Assembly (NCBI RefSeq): GCF_964204645.1
Contig: NC_134030.1
Coordinates: 1,961,855 to 2,025,854, forward strand
Reading direction: 5' to 3'
Source: Tubulanus polymorphus
Taxonomy: Eukaryota > Nemertea > Palaeonemertea > Tubulaniformes > Tubulanidae
Length of the DNA: 64,000 bases
Shown: positions 46,164 to 56,700 of the stretch, piece by piece
How positions within the stretch are numbered: position 1 is the stretch's first letter
How the letters are laid out: every line of letters starts with the position of its first letter
The notes under the pieces: model-generated
What the model was told of the DNA's origin: nothing
The model's database searches: none
Seen by the model: only the letters and a program-made list of their open reading frames with translations
Translations under genes and position numbers: made by a program

Positions 46164-47430
46164 ATGAAACTCAACGTGGTAATTATATCTTAACTAATTA
46201 CTGTTATCTGTTAAACTGTTGATATTTTGTCGAATCAAATTCACTGTCACTGGCTGTCCTTTCACTGTCACACTGCTGTCTAACGTTACTAGAACTGGCT
46301 GTCCTTTCATTGGCTCTGTCCCAGTGTCTACTGTCTCACTACTGGGCCCTGACAAATGTTGAATTTTCAGGTCATCGATGCAGGAGCGATGCCTGTTTTT
46401 ATGTTAGTTTTGTTGATGACATTTTCATCCGCTGCGAAACTGAGTAAATTTTGCGGAGGTAATTGAAAGTAACCCAACACATAGTCCCATACCTTCCTCC
46501 AAAACCTAGTCTTATTACCTGACGATGTTTGGGTTTGACATTTACTATTTACAGTACAAATACCACTGGAGGGATTTCTTAACATTCAGACCTGTTTTCA
46601 TAAATTTAACAACAATGTTCAGAAAGGTCTTTATGTTAACGTAAAACAGATACAGTGCTCAAACATTACATGTTCTCAATTTGTAATTTTTCTTTGTCCG
46701 GACTACAGTTTTTTAAGCTGACTTGAGGCAGATACCATTAGAGGTTTTGTCGCTTTTGTTTATCTGAATTTTGCCAGCAAAGTTTCCTCTTGTTCTGGTA
46801 CGCGGACATTTTGGGAGCAAGAAATCGCTGTTGAAACGGTAGTTTTCATGTAGCAAGTTGTACAATAATAGTATTTGTAAAAATAATATATTTTTTTTAT
46901 ATTGGCACGGCTGCTTTTCACCGAGTCCTGGCAGTGGTTGTCTCCACAGTTATATCCGTCGCTCTACGATCCTAGTGTAACCAACTGTGGTACATCATAC
47001 ACTAAGGTTCTTGGTGAAGGCTGCTTAACCCGAGGAATGATTTCTTCTGGATCCCAGCCTCCCGATTATCCTACCCCCTGCAATCACATACAGTTCTGTC
47101 AAAATTCAAATGATGATCGTTTAAATGACTGATTGCTTGTCAACTCTTATAATTTCAGGTTCAGCAGAGACATGTGAATCACAGTCGAAAGAAGTGATCG
47201 AACAAGCGCCGAAAATTGAAAAAGAAAAAGAGAGAGTGAAACAGGAAGAGGAAAGAAAAATACGAGAGGCTGAGGAAGAGAAGAAGAAAGAAGATGAAGA
47301 AACTGCGAAGGAGGAAGATGGTGGTGATGATGAGAAACAAAGTGAAAATGAAGATGATAAATCTACTGGTGATAAAAATGATGCTGATAAGGATGATAGC
47401 TTTAAATTTCTAGACGATTTCATCAGATAA
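46164..47430 (+). CDS. canopy-derived gene lacking the saposin core (exons 1, 2 and 6 of CNPY only)
   Basis: Partial duplicate of the CNPY gene 27 kb away. Exons: 46164-46178 (identical to CNPY exon 1), 46371-46458 (signal peptide, VIDAGAMPVFMLVLL) and 47159-47430 (charged coiled-coil tail). CNPY exons 3-5, encoding most of the cysteine-rich core, are absent; the 700-bp intron holds unrelated sequence. Exon 2 ends in phase 1 and exon 6 starts in the same phase, so joining them gives an uninterrupted 124-residue protein: signal peptide, KLSKFCGGSAETCES, Glu/Lys coiled coil and acidic tail. The KDEL is replaced by SFKFLDDFIR, so ER retention should be lost and secretion is likely. The splice sites at all three exons are canonical. 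The 3' flank is also homologous, but AATAAA there became AATAAT; the next AATAAA is at 48,220. It is either a new gene or a pseudogene that has not yet decayed. Confidence 0.65.
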
Positions 47431-48070
47431 ATGAAGCGTTTAAAATGGATTCGGTTTATGGCGAAATCCTTCCTTTCCATATTATGTTTATTGATTATCA
47501 GTGTACTTTACTCTACCATTCCGACTGCTTTCATTTATGATAATGAGCTAAGTATTTTTATCTAATCGCTTTGGATACAAATCCACGGTTGTCTGGGGCT
47601 GATATTTTAATTGATGGATTTGTATCATAGATGACCGTGCGGATAAGTAACAAGCGCCGGGGAGACGTGCTGATTCTTTTCTACCAACTCTCCGTGTAAA
47701 TCACGCAAATCGCGCTGCGCGAATGATCAAATCGGATTTGAGTAATCATCCAAATGCATTACTCTGAATCGATTTTTGACAAATCAAATACCTCTAGATG
47801 ACTCAAACGCCTCTAGATTGATTTGGTTTTTTCAGAACTGAATTTTTAGTTGATCATTCGAAGTTGTTGTCGATCAATTGAATGCTTTCAGTATCTGGTT
47901 TGTCCGCAGTATATATAACTCACTGCTCTGCTTACGATGTATAAACGAATGAATTTTCGAACGAATAATTTTATTCAGAATCAGATTCTTCAGTTTTTGG
48001 TCTTGTGATGAAAGACGGCGACGATGTATTTCGTAGGTCATTTCGGCTTTCAAATTTGTAAGAACTGTTA

Positions 48071-48400
48071 GACTGGTTGCCAGTATTCAGCCGACAAGCA
48101 ACCAGTCTAAAGAGCCGAGGGATTCTTTCTCTGGCAGTCGAAGATTTGGTGGCAGCACCGTAGGGTACCCCGGCGGGATTTCCGCAAACTAAATGTTCTG
48201 GCTAGAGTGGATTGAATATAATAAACTTTACAGTATCATTTTCATTTTATGCACTTGTAAATAACTGTGTCTTGTTTTTTAATTGGTCAATTGTGAGCGC
48301 AGTCGCAGTGTATTGCATTAGTTCTCGTAAATTCACGCTAGAGGACCGTATGGTCCTGCCGCCTTCTTCGACTGCCAGAGCAAGAATCTCTCGACTGCCA
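48071..48400. mobile_element. inverted-repeat element
   Basis: CTCTGGCAGTCGAAGA with flanking GATTCTT (48,113-48,165) is mirrored by TCTTCGACTGCCAGAG with AAGAATCTCTCG (48,345-48,395); arms are ~48 bp and the inside ~180 bp. A separate perfect hairpin (AGACTGGTTGC/GCAACCAGTCT) lies at 48,070-48,108. Nothing coding is recognised. Confidence 0.6.
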
Positions 48401-48544
48401 CAGTTGCGTTCTAACAATAATATTAAAACGTTATACTGTAACATTCGTAGAATTTGAAGTAGATTATTTTTCTGTAAATCTTTATGGATAAATAGATTAT
48501 TAGATCATAAATAATATTTCAAATCATTCAATGGCACCCTGACC

Positions 48545-48610
48545 ACATAATCAGGTTCGGGTTCGAGCCTGGGACTACCCTGAATTGACTCATTAACAAA
48601 CAAATCGCCA
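48545..48610 (+). mobile_element. SINE fragment (B box)
   Basis: GGTTCGAGCCTGG at 48,561 is a good tRNA-type B box, followed by CATTAACAAACAAA. No A box is left, so only a fragment remains. Confidence 0.4.
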
Positions 48611-48711
48611 CTTGGGAAATCCAATGTTGTCCTTTCAGATTTTAAATAGAAACTCCTCATTCGAACTAAAAAATAACCGTGAAAACAGAAACTTTATTTT
48701 GAAGATGAAAA

Positions 48712-48717
48712 AACTTT
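48712..48717 (-). terminator. possible G6PC polyadenylation signal
   Basis: TTTATT on the plus strand (another at 48,690) is AATAAA for minus-strand transcripts. It would give G6PC a ~1.3-kb 3' UTR containing the SINE pair. I see no nearer AATAAA, so the assignment is tentative. Confidence 0.25.
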
Positions 48718-49077
48718 ATTCAAATTTCTAGCAGCACCATTACGACTACAAGCATTCGATGGAATGTTTCATGTACAATTCATCAAAAAACAATAAGACG
48801 AAGGAAAATAAGTTTCAAGAACGAAAGGAAGAAGTGAATGAAAATCACATCAATCAGTTCCATCTAAATTAGTTAGTTTATGTAACTGACGTCAAAAAAA
48901 CACAACACTTGATCATAAACTAATAAAACAAATCACCATGTACTCTGATAAAAATATTGCATCATAAAATAATTTGTATTTCTTATTCAATTTACTAAGT
49001 GTAAGCCATCATTCGGATAAGTCATCGTCTCAACTATATCTTAAACAAGTTTGGCTGCATTTCAAGGGTTACAAGAA

Positions 49078-49450
49078 AATTAGCCACGGAGCCATTCACA
49101 TCCTCCCTCTGCAGGGACTCGAACCTGATGGCATCGCTGCACTCAGCCACGGCACAAACCCCTGCCACACTAGACCGAGTGCGCAGGTACATGCGCAGCT
49201 TTCCGAACGAAAACTGGCGGCACCAATCAGATTGCTCGTTGTATAATCGTTGAGACAAATTTCAAGGAAGAACTATAAATGGGAAAACCCGGGCTAAAAT
49301 AAAACGGGATTTCTGATTGGCTAAAAATCACATCATCTGAACTGCGCATGTATCTGCGCACACGGTCGATTATGGCAGGGTTTCGTGCCTTGGCAATCTC
49401 GATGCCATCAGGTTCGGATCCCTGCCGGGGGAGGATGAGCCATTCATAGA
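49078..49450. mobile_element. head-to-head pair of tRNA-derived SINEs
   Basis: The left copy is on the minus strand (49,078-49,205): its head reads GCGCATGTACCTGCGCAC, then TGGCTGAGTGCAGCGATGCC (A box) and GGTTCGAGTCCCTGC (B box). The right copy is on the plus strand (49,340-49,450) with GCGCATGTATCTGCGCAC and GGTTCGGATCCCTGCC. They belong to one family and point away from each other across ~135 bp. Confidence 0.7.
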
Positions 49451-50028
49451 ATACACAGTGTATGAGTGTACAGTGTATGAGAAATTGACCAACTTTTGTC
49501 GATACTTTGTCTATGAGATTTATAAAATGATCTTTGTGACATCTCAAACATTACATTAAACATTAAGTAATTATACTATCAGTACCCTGTAAAGAGAAGC
49601 AAGTTGTTGTAATGAATCCAGTCCTGGTAATCAGTTGCATAGTCGACCATATAAAGCCAATCAAACAACTAATGACCAGTTTTAAGATTTAAGACCCTTT
49701 TTGGACCTTTGCAAGTGGGCCCAGAGCTCTAGTCCACCATGTTTAGTGATCTAAGATTCTGGATCCAGGATAAGTTTCAGTTTGGTGAAAAATTCCAAAC
49801 ACCTGAGAATTATAGGCAGTTATTATTAAATGCAGCAGTAAAGAGAAGACTACACCAACGTTAAACATTCTACAAACAAAGTCCCACATAAAAAGAAAAT
49901 ATCTAAAACATTTCCACGATCACAATTGAGAGTAGATCGATAGCCATATCGCTGAAACTGGTAGCGCCATCTGCGGTCGATCATGAATCAACTGATTCGC
50001 GGGTGTCGCGTTGTTGTCAAGTCGTGAT

Positions 50029-53000
50029 TCACGAATGTTTCGGTCTAACAGTCGCGTATTCAGCGTAACCGGGGGCGACGAATGAGAGCACGAATTTCAT
50101 TAATAAATCGCAGACATTCGGAAATATCAATTCAGTCGAAACCGGCATCAAAAACCACTTCACGAAAGCCAAAACGTAGAACAAATTTATGGATGTCTGA
50201 GGAAGTTTTTGTCGATCGAAAATCTGATAAAGTGAAACGGCGACAGCGATGTAGAAGATTCTACTCGGTAAAGATGGCGGTCGATCTTTCAGAGAACGTC
50301 TGGTTAACCTGAGGGCAATCCCAAGTCCTACAAAACAGAGCAACTGATACATGTATATTCTTTGAAAGATTGCGTTTAAAACATTCCTATACTCCCAAAC
50401 TATGTGTTAATGGCCCATTATTGATTCAGTTACAAACTCTCTACCGGTCGCTTCTATCAGGTTTACAGATTGCAAACTCTCTACCGGCCCTTTCTATAGG
50501 TTTACAGATTACAAACTCTTTACCGGTCGCTTCTATCAGGTTTACAGATTACAAACTCTCTACCGGCCGCTTCTATCAGGTTTACAGATTACAAACTCTC
50601 TACCGGCCGCTTCTATCAGGTTTACAGATTACAAACTCTCTACCGGCCGCTTCTATCAGGTTTACAGATTACAAACTCTCTACCGGCCGCTTCTATCAGG
50701 TTTACAGATTACAAACTCTCTACCGGCCGCTTCTATCAGGTTTACAGATTACAAACTCTCCACCAGTTGCTTCTATCAGGTTTACGGATTACAAACTCTC
50801 TACCGGGGCCGCTTCTATCAGGTTTACAGATTACAAACTCTCTACCGGTCGCTTCTATCAGGTTTACAGATTACATACTCTCTACCGGCCGCTTCTATCA
50901 GGTTTACAGATTACTAACTCTCTATCTTTCCTTCTATCTTCTAGATTTACAGATTATACTACTCCAAAATAGGTAGAGTGTATTCTGGTCGAAACAAACA
51001 TGTCAGAAGAGAATTTCACAATTGATAAGAGACCAATCAGAAACCTGCCTAAATTCTTACCTAATAAAGCAGCAGAATCGCGAACTATTGCATGAAATAG
51101 AGTCGTATCGAGATGAATCCATTCGGGTTTTTGACACCATTTTAAAGCACTGGAAACACTCCACATCGGATTCATATTCAATACGTTCTCAATCAGCGAG
51201 TAAACAGCGAATCCACTTAATAACAATCCTGCACTCACTAACATATAGACACAACTACGCACGTGTAATAGTGGAACATGACGAATCAATTCAGCTACGA
51301 TCAAACCTAGAAATATAAAACAGAGATAAATATCAATCATTACCGGTGCTGAAGTTGTTGGTTAAGTTTTCAAATTGTTAGTACTCGTGAGAATGACTTT
51401 AAATCCAAACAACAAATTGGTAAATTGACTTCAAAATACAACTTGGGACTAAAGAATAGAGATGACATCAGTAATGTGACAACTCTGATGACAACTTAAC
51501 AGAGTTTGATAATGCAAGATCTATAGGCCTACATGGGAAACTCGTTACAACAAACTTTAGGGGACCAGAAAATCTGTTTGTTATTACTGATGATACAGTG
51601 ACACAATGAACTTCAGACCAGAAAATCTGTTTGTTTGTTACCGGTATAAACAAAGGAAAATACAGTGTGAAATTATATAAATTGTCCTACCCGGTATTTG
51701 AATGGGATGAAATTCTAGGTTTGTAATAACTTATAAATCATTGTATCCAAAGATCATACATATACCGCAGTTTACGAGATGCAAATAAAAACGTTTACCT
51801 ATGAACGTGCCCAGGACGACTTGATGAGGGAAATGAGTAGCAATAAACAACCGCGAGATCATTACGCAAAACATGAATATGAAATATCCAAACCAACATA
51901 AAACATTCATCACAAACCTGAAATTAGATCAAACAGCACGAATCTTCAAATGATGACAGTAACACCAAAATCAGTTCATTTTCAATTTTTAACACTGAAA
52001 CCAGTTTGACAAATAGATTTTAATCAATTATTCTTATTCAGAGCACAATTTTAGCAGAGACCAGGCGTGGATCGCTGCGGCCCGGTTTCACGAAAAAGTT
52101 TAAATGTCAAATCAATTTAAGGATATCAAATTCTAATCCTCCTAAGGAAATGGGTTGAATTCAACTCCTAAATTTTAAAGCGATTTATTAACTAAAACCT
52201 GAGTCCTGGTTTGTTATACAGAACATGTTGCTATAAATGAGTATCTCGTACCTGTGATGTTTCGAAGCAAAGGTGCTGTGGCAAGTGAGGTGTCGTATAA
52301 GTAGATATAAAACAGACGCTGTAACCATCGCGTGACCAGACGGACTTCCCGGACCGGTTTCACACGTTAAATAAAACTGATCTAATCTCGGACGAGTTTG
52401 ATTGTTGTATAAATGAGTTTCATGAATCCACCAGTACGGTCGGTGACCGTGCAGAACCCTGAAATATCAAAAACTATTCATTATCATCCATTTAACTCTC
52501 TTTCAGCGTGTCCACCCCATAGTGCAGTGTAAAATTGGGTGATGCTAGTACACTGCATCGCGGTGTATTGATGTAATTAGTTATTAGTTATTAATCTATA
52601 TTGTATAAGATATATTCAGTGTTGACGCACTATAGCGGTATTCCCATTATGATCAACAAATTCGGACGAAATTTCTAAAAAGTTTTTAAATCTCCAACTC
52701 TTTTGGGTGTTAAGAGCTCCACGGCTGATCTACATCTGGATATTTATTCAGTTAAATTGAGCTTTAACCCTTTTAGTGCTGACCAATTAACACCCAGAGC
52801 TGGAGATGATTACCGGTAGATAATTTTTTAAAATTCAACCCCAGCGTGTTATATAGGTCTGCCAAGCATCCGGCTAGCTGCTACAGTGCATCTACACACT
52901 GGTTTAGTGTATTGTAACAAACTAATATTTCACCAAATTTGACAGGTGCTGCCATCTTCTGATAAAGATATAAACTACTGGTATTTACATATACTGTGAT

Positions 53001-53526
53001 GCGGTGTAAGCCGACTAGCAAAGTCCATCATCGGTGCTTAATTTAGATTCATACACCGCATGGTGGTGTAGACACATTGAAACATGCTAAAAGGGCAGTT
53101 CAATCTGAATTTCGTATTTACCATTTCAACAACGCGTTAATCCATTCAGAAATAGAAGCCGCCCACAACAATCGGATTCCTACCGATCGATTTAAGTAAA
53201 ATGCCAGCGGGAAATAGATAATAAACGCGTTTCTCGGGTCTCCCAAATACGTCAGTAATAACATAACGTTACTGTATTCCTACAAATGTAATAATAATAA
53301 TAATAATAATAAAAATAACAATAATAATTTCAAGAATAAAAGTTATTGTTAATTTATGTTCAAGATAGAAACAATAAATCGTTATTGGATTGAATTGAAT
53401 TAAACAGAACGCGTAACCCCGACAGGAATCAGCTTTATAAAACAAATTATTCCTAGAATTTACCTTAAACTGTATTTGTAAATACTGAATGAATAGAACT
53501 CCGTTGACATGAAGTACATCCATCAT
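50029..53526 (-). CDS. G6PC: glucose-6-phosphatase catalytic subunit
   Basis: Multi-pass ER membrane phosphatase releasing glucose from glucose-6-phosphate, the last step of gluconeogenesis and glycogen breakdown. Exons in order: 53526-53464, 53279-53122, 52458-52252, 51917-51799, 51306-51061, 50327-50029. They total 1,092 bp, 363 residues (human 357). The PAP2-type phosphatase signature is complete: K..RP in KWVLHGHRPYWW, CETGPGSPSGHAM with the general-base His, and SRLFIATHFPHQV with Arg and the nucleophile His. WCQKPEWIHLDTT and FYVLAFVKW match vertebrate G6PC closely. The C terminus ends RPKHS, not the KKxx dilysine of mammalian G6PC1. Which vertebrate paralogue (G6PC1, 2 or 3) it corresponds to cannot be said; it probably predates that split. 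It diverges from AGMO over 197 bp. Its last intron holds a 40-bp minisatellite and its second intron piggyBac-like MITEs. Confidence 0.96.
50430..50960. repeat. 40-bp tandem repeat in G6PC last intron, about 13 copies
   Basis: Units of TCTACCGGCCGCTTCTATCA plus GGTTTACAGATTACAAACTC, very uniform. Open frames of 200 residues across it are repetition artefacts. Confidence 0.95.
52505..52740 (-). mobile_element. decayed piggyBac-like MITE, inverted copy
   Basis: Reverse-oriented partial copy of the element at 52,768: it has TGATGCTAGTACACTGCATC, GACGCACTATAG and TTTTGGGTGTTAAG, matching the reverse complement of that family. The ends are not clear. Confidence 0.45.
52768..53095 (+). mobile_element. 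piggyBac-like MITE, older copy, in G6PC intron
   Basis: Begins TTAA-CCCTTTTAGTGCTGACC (TTAA at 52,764) and ends CTAAAAGGG at 53,095, where the second TTAA has decayed. Internal landmarks TTTGACAGGTGCTGCCATC and TACACCGCA are shared with the copies at 55,606 and 58,296. Confidence 0.65.
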
Positions 53527-53723
53527 CTTTTATGATGCAAAAAAGCACAAAATATCTGTTGTCAAAAAATTACGAATATCTTGACCGTTACGTGCTGCCC
53601 CTATAAAAAACGTTGACGGCGAATTGTTGAACTAATTTGTTACTCGCATGCCACAGTAAGAATGCGTGATTACCGTACGGTGCTGCCACCGTCTGATTCA
53701 GTCCAGCATTACTCAATTTTATT
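53527..53723. promoter_or_regulatory. divergent G6PC / AGMO promoter region
   Basis: 197 bp between opposite start codons. TATAAAAAA (53,602-53,610) points toward AGMO, about 115 bp before its ATG, a plausible TATA box. TTACTCGCATGCCACAGTAA (53,639-53,658) is a small hairpin. Bases 53,580-53,665 are closely related to both arms of the inverted repeat at 63,184-63,335, which sits upstream of a second G6PC-like exon. Confidence 0.65.
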
Positions 53724-56700
53724 ATGGCGTCTGCAAATCTAGGAACAGTTTTCAACCATCCTGTGGTTTTTGGTGTCCGTAGATTGTTCTATTTAGTTGG
53801 CACCAATGAAACATCATTTGAAACGACAGAACAGGTTCCCGATTATGTAACTAAAGTAAGTAATTCTTTCTAGAATTCTTAATTAGTCTTAATTACGCTA
53901 TGTTTAAAGACAATTCAATTCAAGAGCTGTCAAAAAAGTCAAGACAAAATCATTTGAAAATGACACTGTTTTGTTCGCTTTGCCTTTCTTCTTTATCACT
54001 CTGGTATCTTCTTTTAGAAGTCCTTCCTGGGTCCGGTTACAAGTGTATTGTGTTTATTTCAGGCGCTACCCTATTTCTTTTCTCTGGCCGTGTTAGAAGC
54101 GATCATAGCCCCTTTAAGAGGAAAAAGAAGAATTCGTATCAATGATGGAATAACGTCTATCAGTGCTGGGCTGATTAGCCTGCTTCCGCTGTAAGTATCA
54201 TCAGTAACTCTCCTCCACTACAACCATACTCTGGCTCAGAGCTGTCTCTGTGAATGAGAAGAATAGAAGCAATCGCTTCTCAGGTCTGCGGTCAAAGTAA
54301 AATTCTACGCTTAGGGCTAGCATTTCAATTTTTTTTGGGGGGGGGGGGGTGCCAGTAAGTTAATAACCCGAAGAAGGGCAGGTATAGACTTAGTGGATAT
54401 AACACATCGCTAAACATCGCATCATTTTTTATCTTAAATTCATATAAGTTTTATCGTCCAAACGATACCTTACATAAAAATGTCATAGGTCTACGAGAGG
54501 TCAATGGAGATAGGCCTACTGATTATCAAAATTGGTTATTTACTAGCTGAGATATCGCAGTTTAAACAAAGATAAAATAAAGAATACCGACCGACCGCCG
54601 TCTGTTCGGCAAACGTCAAAGGATGATAAATTTTTTCAATTGTATCCTATTTATAGAATTTTTAATTCCAGGTTAAATATCTTAAGTTATGTAGGCTCCC
54701 CTGGTTTAATTAAAGTGATTCAAACAATTGATAGCGGCTGATCAACTGACCTTGTACCTTGACTTAAAATGGGGTCAGATCAATAATAGGAACCTCAGCT
54801 AGCAAGAAACAACTGTTCATATTGAATACAAGTTTTAGTTCACATTAAAATAGATTTCACGGAAAGCATGACAGGTTATAAGCAGCTAGATTCAAGGAAA
54901 CAAGCCAAAAAACAAACAAAAGAAATTATATAGGCCTATATTTATACTAGTTAATTCTAGGCAATTCTTTATAGTCTCGGTTTTGCTTGCGCTGCCCCTG
55001 TTTTATGGAATAATCTACCTTTAACCTTACGTACTAGTGATGATATTTAATTATTTTAAAACCAATCTAAAAACATTTCTTTTTACTCAGTATTATGATA
55101 ACTAATGTTTTATTAAAACTATTTTATTATCTTAATGTATTCATTATTGTAAACCGCCTTGAAACGCAGTGTAAAGCGGTATATAAATAAGATTATTATT
55201 ATTATTATTATATTTGATGATTGACACTGTATTGCTGTTGTGACGATTATATAAAGAGAAGCCCACAATAATACCGCAAAAATGAAGTTCGAAAATGTTT
55301 CCTTGAGCTAGCCTAGTAGTTTACTTGACGTTTCAAATTAATATTTATATATCTATCTTCATAATAGTGAGTTATGTAATGTATATACAATCCAGAACAA
55401 AGAGACTAATCAAGTAATCAGAGGTGATGATACAAACTTAGTAGAAAATAATATATTAACATTAACCATGAATTTAGAGATACTGACATGTATGTCTGAG
55501 AGATGATGGGCTTTTTGTAGTTGAACTCTGCTGCGATCACCGACAGCTACTGACCTACTCGGGAGATGAATCATATATTTGATTAAGTAGGCCTTTATTC
55601 TTTAACCCTTTCAGTGCTGACTAATTAATACCCTATAGTACTGAGTATGATTTGAAAATTCTGAAAAATTCCACCCTAGTGTGTTGAATAACGGGAATAG
55701 CACTATAGTGCGTCTACACCGCGGCGCCGTGTATCGTTAGTTACTAATATTTCGCTATGTTTGACAGGTGCTGCCATCTTTCAATATAGATAATTACTAA
55801 TTAAATCAATACACCGCAGTGCGGTGTACTAGCGAAATCCATCACTGATTCGTACACCGCACTGCGGTGTAGATTCACTGAAAGGCTTAAAAGGTTATTT
55901 TCGTGATTTATTTATTTCAGGATTTTCTGGCGAGGAATTGACACTTCTTTATACATGATAATGTATGATATGAGATTGATGAGTTTACAGTGGGATCATC
56001 CGCTCACCTGGTGGATCGCGTTTATAGGCGTCGACTTCGCGTATTATTGGGTCCACAGAATGGCACATGGTAAGAGACCAAATTTGAAAATTTCTGTTTA
56101 AAGGTCTTTTAAATTATGGATGAGTAAGTTCCAAGTTTCGAAGAAGTTTATTTTCAAACATGTAAAATTTTGTTTCAATGTGGGGTTGCGTTGTAAGCAG
56201 GGACCGACCCACTGGGAGGATGCAGTTGGTTCATGGCCCCCCTTAAAAAAGTCAAGTTACACCGGAATTTTACAGGAAAATGAAAAATAATGAACTGATA
56301 GCAAAACGTTCAAACTCATAAACTCGTTCTCTGTATTTTCAAAAATGAGTCAAAGTTAGTTTTCAGATGATCGGATGCCCTTTTCATTAGAATGTGAGAT
56401 ATACCCTATTTCGGGGGGTGCAGACTCTAGATCCTCCCCTGGCAAGTTACCATTAGGCTCAATTATGATGGTGTAGAATTGTCTCAGGAGGACAATAGAT
56501 AACCACAATTTTGAGCTAGTGGCAATCTGTTTTTCGGTTCTATAGAATTCTCAGTTACTGATCGCGTGTATAATCTCTTACTATAAATAGATTACGATTT
56601 AGATTTCAAACTCATTTTCTTCTGATTAAAACGTCAGTAATGTTTTTTTTGTTTGAACTGTATTCCAGAGGTGAATCTGTTTTGGGCGGCGCATCAGGTT

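Noticed and set aside
46902-47132. 76-residue plus-strand frame inside the canopy paralogue's intron
   Set aside because: Matches no lost canopy exon or known protein; no acceptor or donor places it in phase with the flanking exons.
47121-47480. 119-residue Ser-rich minus-strand frame
   Set aside because: Antisense shadow of the Glu/Lys-rich canopy tail exon.
50370-50972. 200-residue plus-strand frame
   Set aside because: Lies in the 40-bp repeat within the last G6PC intron, antisense to a well-supported gene.
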